Part shown: piece after piece, positions 60,551 through 64,000 of the stretch
How positions within the stretch are numbered: the first letter of the stretch is position 1
How the letters are laid out: every line of letters starts with the position of its first letter
Position numbers and translations under genes: made by a program
The notes under the pieces: generated by a model
Told to the model about the DNA's origin: nothing
The model's database searches: none
The model's input: only the letters and a program-made list of their open reading frames with translations
Assembly (NCBI GenBank): GCA_023382675.1
Contig: JAHDWN010000019.1
Coordinates: forward strand, 1 to 64,000
Origin: Anaerolineae bacterium
GTDB lineage: Bacteria; Chloroflexota; Anaerolineae; Aggregatilineales; Phototrophicaceae
Direction: 5' to 3'
Length of the DNA: 64,000 bases

Positions 60551-60928
60551 TCAATTCCTCGCGGTCGAGAAGTTCAACACGAAGGCGATGGCATAGCGGC
60601 GAAAGCGCGCATTGTCACAGGCTTGCATGAAAGTATCGATCTCCTTGCGGGCGGCGTTGTCGTCTGTCAGCAGGTAGATTGTAGCGTTCGGGTGGCGCTG
60701 CACTTGCAGCAGACCGGTTTCAGCCAGCCCGGCGGTGGCCCCGGCCACGCTTTCGAGGTCACGCCCCAGCGCAGCCGCAATTTGCGCCGCAGTCTCGGCT
60801 GCGAACGGGTTGCGATGGAAGAACCGCAGCACATCCCACTTGACGAGCGTGTTGAGCTTCTCAGTCAAGAACGTCCGCAGTCCTGGTTCAATATTGCGCG
60901 TCACGGTATCGGGATCAAGGTTCATCAT
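60551..60928 (-). CDS. Winged-helix DNA-binding protein (small regulator)
   Basis: The 125-residue protein has a winged-helix pattern: WDVLRFFHRNPFAAETAAQIAAAL, a recognition-like helix, and a following hairpin (GLLQVQRHPNATIYLLTDD). This resembles MarR/ArsR/TrmB-type regulators, without visible metal-binding Cys or His sites. It has GAGGACA about 9 nt before the ATG and is first in an operon of two small membrane proteins. It probably regulates its own operon or senses a membrane-linked signal. Confidence 0.72.
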   Translation of the reverse strand: MMNLDPDTVTRNIEPGLRTFLTEKLNTLVKWDVLRFFHRNPFAAETAAQIAAALGRDLESVAGATAGLAETGLLQVQRHPNATIYLLTDDNAARKEIDTFMQACDNARFRRYAIAFVLNFSTARN

Positions 60929-61391
60929 GTGTAGTTGTCCTCTCGCGGGAGTCTAGGCAGGAAATAGGGAATAAACAACAATGTGTTTTTCGATATTTCA
61001 GTTTTCCATGGCGAAAGTAATTTCATGATAACGCAAATCGTCGTTCATTCCAGCAGAAACAACCCGGTTTTGGTGAAATTGCCGATTATAACGGCGCCAA
61101 CTGATTGTCACGAGGCGCCATTGCACCTTGCAACTGCGAACTGCCCAACCCAAATAGCTGTGTGCGGCACAAGTGATCAGCCCTGTTTGAGTTGTCCTAC
61201 CAACTACCCTGTGTCTTGAACACGTCTACAGGGATACACGGAATCGCCGAGGCTGCGCGCCTCAGTTTTCCATAGGTTGCCAAAACGTGCAGCGCCATAT
61301 ATAAACTTAAGAGAGCGTAATCTGTGGCGGAACAGATCGACGCCACGCGCTGTTCACTTCGCGCAGACATGTCAGGATCGGAGACAGCCAC
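60929..61391. other. 463-bp divergent intergenic region
   Basis: It separates the HTH operon (minus) from the membrane-protein gene at 61392 (plus) and is AT-rich near 60960-61100. A 78-codon frame (60983-61219) with several Cys residues has no ribosome-binding site and was not accepted. No RNA or repeat was recognised. Confidence 0.5.
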
Positions 61392-62195
61392 ATGATCCGC
61401 TTTGCTCGCCCTCTGCTTGGCGTGATCGCCATCATCCAGCTCGTGTTTGCCGCCGCTTATATCTTCCAGATTCGCGCGTTCACCCAACTGTGGCCGCTGC
61501 CTTACACCAACGCGATGTCGTTCATCTTCATTGGCTCCATCGCGGCTGCTGCAGTTGCCTCGACGCTGTGGTGTGTCGCGTCCAGAGAAGATGCGGGCAT
61601 TGCGGGCATCGCGCTCGATTACATCACCATCTTCACGCCGATCGCGATCTTCGTCTTGCAACTCGCCGGGCGCAGCACGAACAGTAAGCTGACCGCGTTC
61701 GCGGTGCTCTGTATTGCGGGCGCTCTTTTCGGATTGGGGCTGCTGATCTGGAGCCTGCGTCGCCCGGTGCGCGATCCGCGCCCCGTGCCCAGGCTGGTGC
61801 GCTGGTCGTTCGTCGTTTTTGTGATCGCGCTCATCATCGCCGGCGGGCAGATGGTGCTGAAGAACACCGGCATCATGCCCTGGCAGATCTCGACCGATGC
61901 AACCGTCATCTATGGCTGGATGTTTCTGGGCGCGGCGGCTTATTTCGCTTACGGGGTGCTGCGACCAGGCTGGTACAACGCTGGTGGGCAGTTAGCGGGC
62001 TTCCTGGCCTATGATGTGGTCCTGATCATTCCCTTCCTGCAGCGGCTGTTGACAGTCGAGCCAGAACTGCGCCTGAATCTGATCATCTACATCATTGTGC
62101 TCACCTACAGCGGTTTGCTGGCATTCTACTACCTGTTTATCCATCCGGGCACACGGCTCTGGCGGGCTGCACGCCCAGCAGCAGCCGCCGCCTGA
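61392..62195 (+). CDS. Multi-pass membrane protein of unknown function
   Basis: The 267-residue product has about seven or eight predicted helices and an alanine-rich cytoplasmic tail. GGAGACAG lies 8 nt before the ATG. The first segment is LLGVIAIIQLVFAAAYIF, and charged loops such as RPVRDPRPVPRLVR are short. No family motif is evident. It is 216 bp upstream of the cupin gene on the same strand. Confidence 0.75.
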   Translation: MIRFARPLLGVIAIIQLVFAAAYIFQIRAFTQLWPLPYTNAMSFIFIGSIAAAAVASTLWCVASREDAGIAGIALDYITIFTPIAIFVLQLAGRSTNSKLTAFAVLCIAGALFGLGLLIWSLRRPVRDPRPVPRLVRWSFVVFVIALIIAGGQMVLKNTGIMPWQISTDATVIYGWMFLGAAAYFAYGVLRPGWYNAGGQLAGFLAYDVVLIIPFLQRLLTVEPELRLNLIIYIIVLTYSGLLAFYYLFIHPGTRLWRAARPAAAAA

Positions 62196-62411
62196 TGGGT
62201 GAGGCGGGGCATGTGTTCATGTCCCGCGCCGGCACAATCGGATCACTCAAATTGCCCACGCAATCTGCTGGCTGCGCGTCAAAAACCTTGCCCACAGCCC
62301 CTGTCCCGCGTTATCTTCAGCGCACCACTTACTATGCCAGGCCAATTGCCGACAGCCTGCGCCGGACGCAATTGGTGCATGACTAAATCCTAGCTGCTAA
62401 AGGCTCTCACG

Positions 62412-63632
62412 ATGAACGACTCGCAAAAACGCTCTTTAATCAACCAGGCATTGGAGCAGGGCGGCGGTATCGTCCGCCTGATGCCGACCTGGGTTCCACG
62501 CAGCTTCTGTGTCCCCGGTCGGCGGCTGCGCTTGCATCCCGCGGATCTGTATGCGACGGGGGCGCAGCGCGGCGGCATCGACGAACGCTGGTTCTCCTCG
62601 ACCGTGCGCGCCGACAACGGCCCGGGCACACCCGATGACGAAGGTCTAAGCTATATCTATGTTGGCGGCGAGAAGGTCACGCTGCTCGACGCCATGACGA
62701 TGATGGCGGCGGTCTTCATCGGCCAGGAGGCGATTGACGCCTATGGCGGCTGGGTCATGTACTCGAAGTTCTTCGACAACATGTACCCGCTGCCGCATCA
62801 TTTGCATCAGGACGACGAGAAGGCCGCGCTGGTCGGCAAGCTGGGCAAGCCGGAAGCCTACTATTATCCGCCGCAGTACAACATGACCAACGGCGAGTAT
62901 CCGTACACCTTCTTCGGCTTCGAGCCGGGCACGACCAAAGATCAGGTCGTTGACTGCCTGCGCCGCTGGAGCGAAGGCGACAACCAGATTCTGAACATGT
63001 CGAAAGCCTACCGCCTGACCCTCGGCACCGGCTGGGATGTCGCGCCGGGCATACTGCACGCGCCGGGCACGCTCTGCACCTACGAGCCGCAGCGCGCCAG
63101 CGACGTATTCAGCATGTGGCAGTCACTGATCTTCGACCAGCAGGTCGTCGGCTGGGATCTGGTCGTCAAGGATGTGCCGCCGGAGAAACATCATGACCTC
63201 GACTTCCTGATGTCGCTGCTCGATTGGGAAGCGAACGTCGATGCGGACTTCGCCGCGCATCACTTCACTGCGCCGCATGACATCGGCGATCCCGCCGACG
63301 CCAAAGACAAGGGCTATCACGAAAAATGGGTGGTCTATGGCGGTGATTTCTTCAGCGCCAAGGAAGTGACCGTCCTGCCCGGTCGCACGGTCACAGTCAA
63401 GGACGCGGCGGCCTATGGCTGCATCACCTTGCAGGGCTACGGCCGCTTCGGTACACACGCCATCAGCGCGCCCGCCATGATCCGCTACGGCGAGATGACC
63501 GAGGACGAGTTCTTCGTCACGGTCGAGGCCGCGCGCGCGGGCGTGCAGATCACCAACAACAGCTCGACCGAACCGCTCGTCATCCTCAAGCATTTCAATC
63601 CTGGCAATCCGGAAATGCCGCGGCGCGTTTAG
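62412..63632 (+). CDS. Cupin-fold, phosphomannose-isomerase-like protein
   Basis: The 406-residue protein shows the metal-site pattern of class I phosphomannose isomerases: PHHLHQDDEK (two His and an acidic residue), then GKPEAYYYPP and GILHAPGTL with another His. It is not a close match to standard ManA, and its N-terminal and C-terminal parts (PRSFCVPGRRLRLHPADL; TVLPGRTVTVKD) are unfamiliar. AAAGG stands about 9 nt before the ATG. An isomerase or sugar-binding function is possible. No partner enzyme is adjacent. Confidence 0.72.
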   Translation: MNDSQKRSLINQALEQGGGIVRLMPTWVPRSFCVPGRRLRLHPADLYATGAQRGGIDERWFSSTVRADNGPGTPDDEGLSYIYVGGEKVTLLDAMTMMAAVFIGQEAIDAYGGWVMYSKFFDNMYPLPHHLHQDDEKAALVGKLGKPEAYYYPPQYNMTNGEYPYTFFGFEPGTTKDQVVDCLRRWSEGDNQILNMSKAYRLTLGTGWDVAPGILHAPGTLCTYEPQRASDVFSMWQSLIFDQQVVGWDLVVKDVPPEKHHDLDFLMSLLDWEANVDADFAAHHFTAPHDIGDPADAKDKGYHEKWVVYGGDFFSAKEVTVLPGRTVTVKDAAAYGCITLQGYGRFGTHAISAPAMIRYGEMTEDEFFVTVEAARAGVQITNNSSTEPLVILKHFNPGNPEMPRRV

Positions 63633-63672
63633 ACGATGATCATGTGCTGATGATTGTGTCATAAGCGCCAGG

Positions 63673-63711
63673 TGAAGCTCCTTTACCGTTCTTAGACGGG
63701 GAGGAGCTTCA
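63673..63711. terminator. Hairpin downstream of the cupin gene
   Basis: TGAAGCTCC (63673-63681) pairs with GGAGCTTCA (63703-63711), with a small inner CCGT/ACGG stem. No long T run follows, so it is a probable but unproven terminator. Confidence 0.5.
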
Positions 63712-63811
63712 ATCATAGAGACGTAGTCGCCGTTCGCGTCTTTGAACACCCAATCGCCAATACCCAAACGCCGACCGCCAACAGCCACCGACAGCCACCC
63801 TGGGGGAGACC

Positions 63812-64000
63812 ATGGATAACGCCGCCTTTTTGAGCAACATCATCAGCGGCATTGCCGTGCTGCTGTCGTTCATCGCGCTGATCATCTCGCAGCGCAGCGC
63901 GCATCAGGAGAAAAAGCGTACGCTGCGCAGCCAGCTTTCGGATACGCTTCAGCGCATCACCGACTCGCAGCTTGAGAACGCGCGCTTGTTCGTCGAGGCC
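63812..64000 (+). CDS. Membrane-anchored coiled-coil protein (partial, runs off the window)
   Basis: The ATG at 63812 follows a strong GGGGGAGA site at about 3 nt. The first 63 codons read as a short outside segment, one membrane helix (about 9-26, IISGIAVLLSFIALIISQ), and a charged helical stretch (SAHQEKKRTLRSQLSDTLQR) that looks like a coiled coil. The end lies outside the window, so neither length nor family can be given. Confidence 0.7.
   Translation, partial: MDNAAFLSNIISGIAVLLSFIALIISQRSAHQEKKRTLRSQLSDTLQRITDSQLENARLFVEA

Noticed and set aside
60983..61219. A 78-codon Cys-containing frame
   Set aside because: No ribosome-binding site and no recognisable pattern; Cys spacing does not match a known metal site.

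Overview
The window looks like a chromosomal segment of a Chloroflexota bacterium, probably Anaerolineae-like. This is inferred from style, not from a marker gene: GC-rich coding DNA with AT-rich promoters, Tat-exported sugar-binding proteins, ABC importers without their own ATPase, large extracytoplasmic loops in ABC permeases, GT39-type membrane glycosyltransferases, and C-rich dispersed hairpins. No rRNA or ribosomal-protein gene is present, so the taxonomy stays tentative.

Region 1 (about 0.2-38.8 kb) is an accessory catabolic locus, bounded on the left by a truncated IS-type integrase and on the right by a tRNA-Val gene. It holds a carbohydrate module: GH38 mannosidase, GH31, GH2, GH172/DUF2961, a GH63-like enzyme, a TIM-barrel glycosidase-like protein, a beta-helix protein, a sugar isomerase, and two sugar ABC importers. 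Interleaved with it is a one-carbon corrinoid module: a stand-alone corrinoid protein, five URO-D/MtaA-type methyltransferase-like proteins, a RACo-type corrinoid activase, a homocysteine S-methyltransferase and a DUF1638 protein. Two paralogous ferritin-like diiron proteins and a [2Fe-2S] ferredoxin complete the set. The best reading is a system that takes up and hydrolyses a methylated (methoxy-) or otherwise decorated glycan and passes its methyl groups through a corrinoid to homocysteine or another acceptor. The substrate is inference.

A GntR-LacI (AraR-like) chimeric regulator is encoded inside this locus. A 12-bp operator-like motif, roughly WTGW-NTAG-ACAW, lies 9-11 bp downstream of the -10 element at two sugar-binding-protein promoters and, less clearly, at the regulator's own promoter. 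Variants occur at other promoters of the locus, so one regulon is likely.

Region 2 (39.3-48.8 kb) has tRNA-Val, an Aap-type amino-acid ABC transporter (ATPase plus two permeases, no binding protein), a large helical protein of unknown function, a STAS-like protein, an SGNH hydrolase, a GNAT acetyltransferase and tRNA-Arg.

Region 3 (48.9-64 kb) is mostly envelope-related: secreted and lipoprotein genes, two GT39-like glycosyltransferases, a polysaccharide flippase, an NYN-domain protein, a HAD phosphatase, an MBL hydrolase beside a small HTH/membrane-protein operon, an integral membrane protein, a phosphomannose-isomerase-like cupin, and the start of a membrane-anchored coiled-coil protein. 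A heptanucleotide repeat in a glycosyltransferase and a MITE/BIME-like palindromic element are found here.
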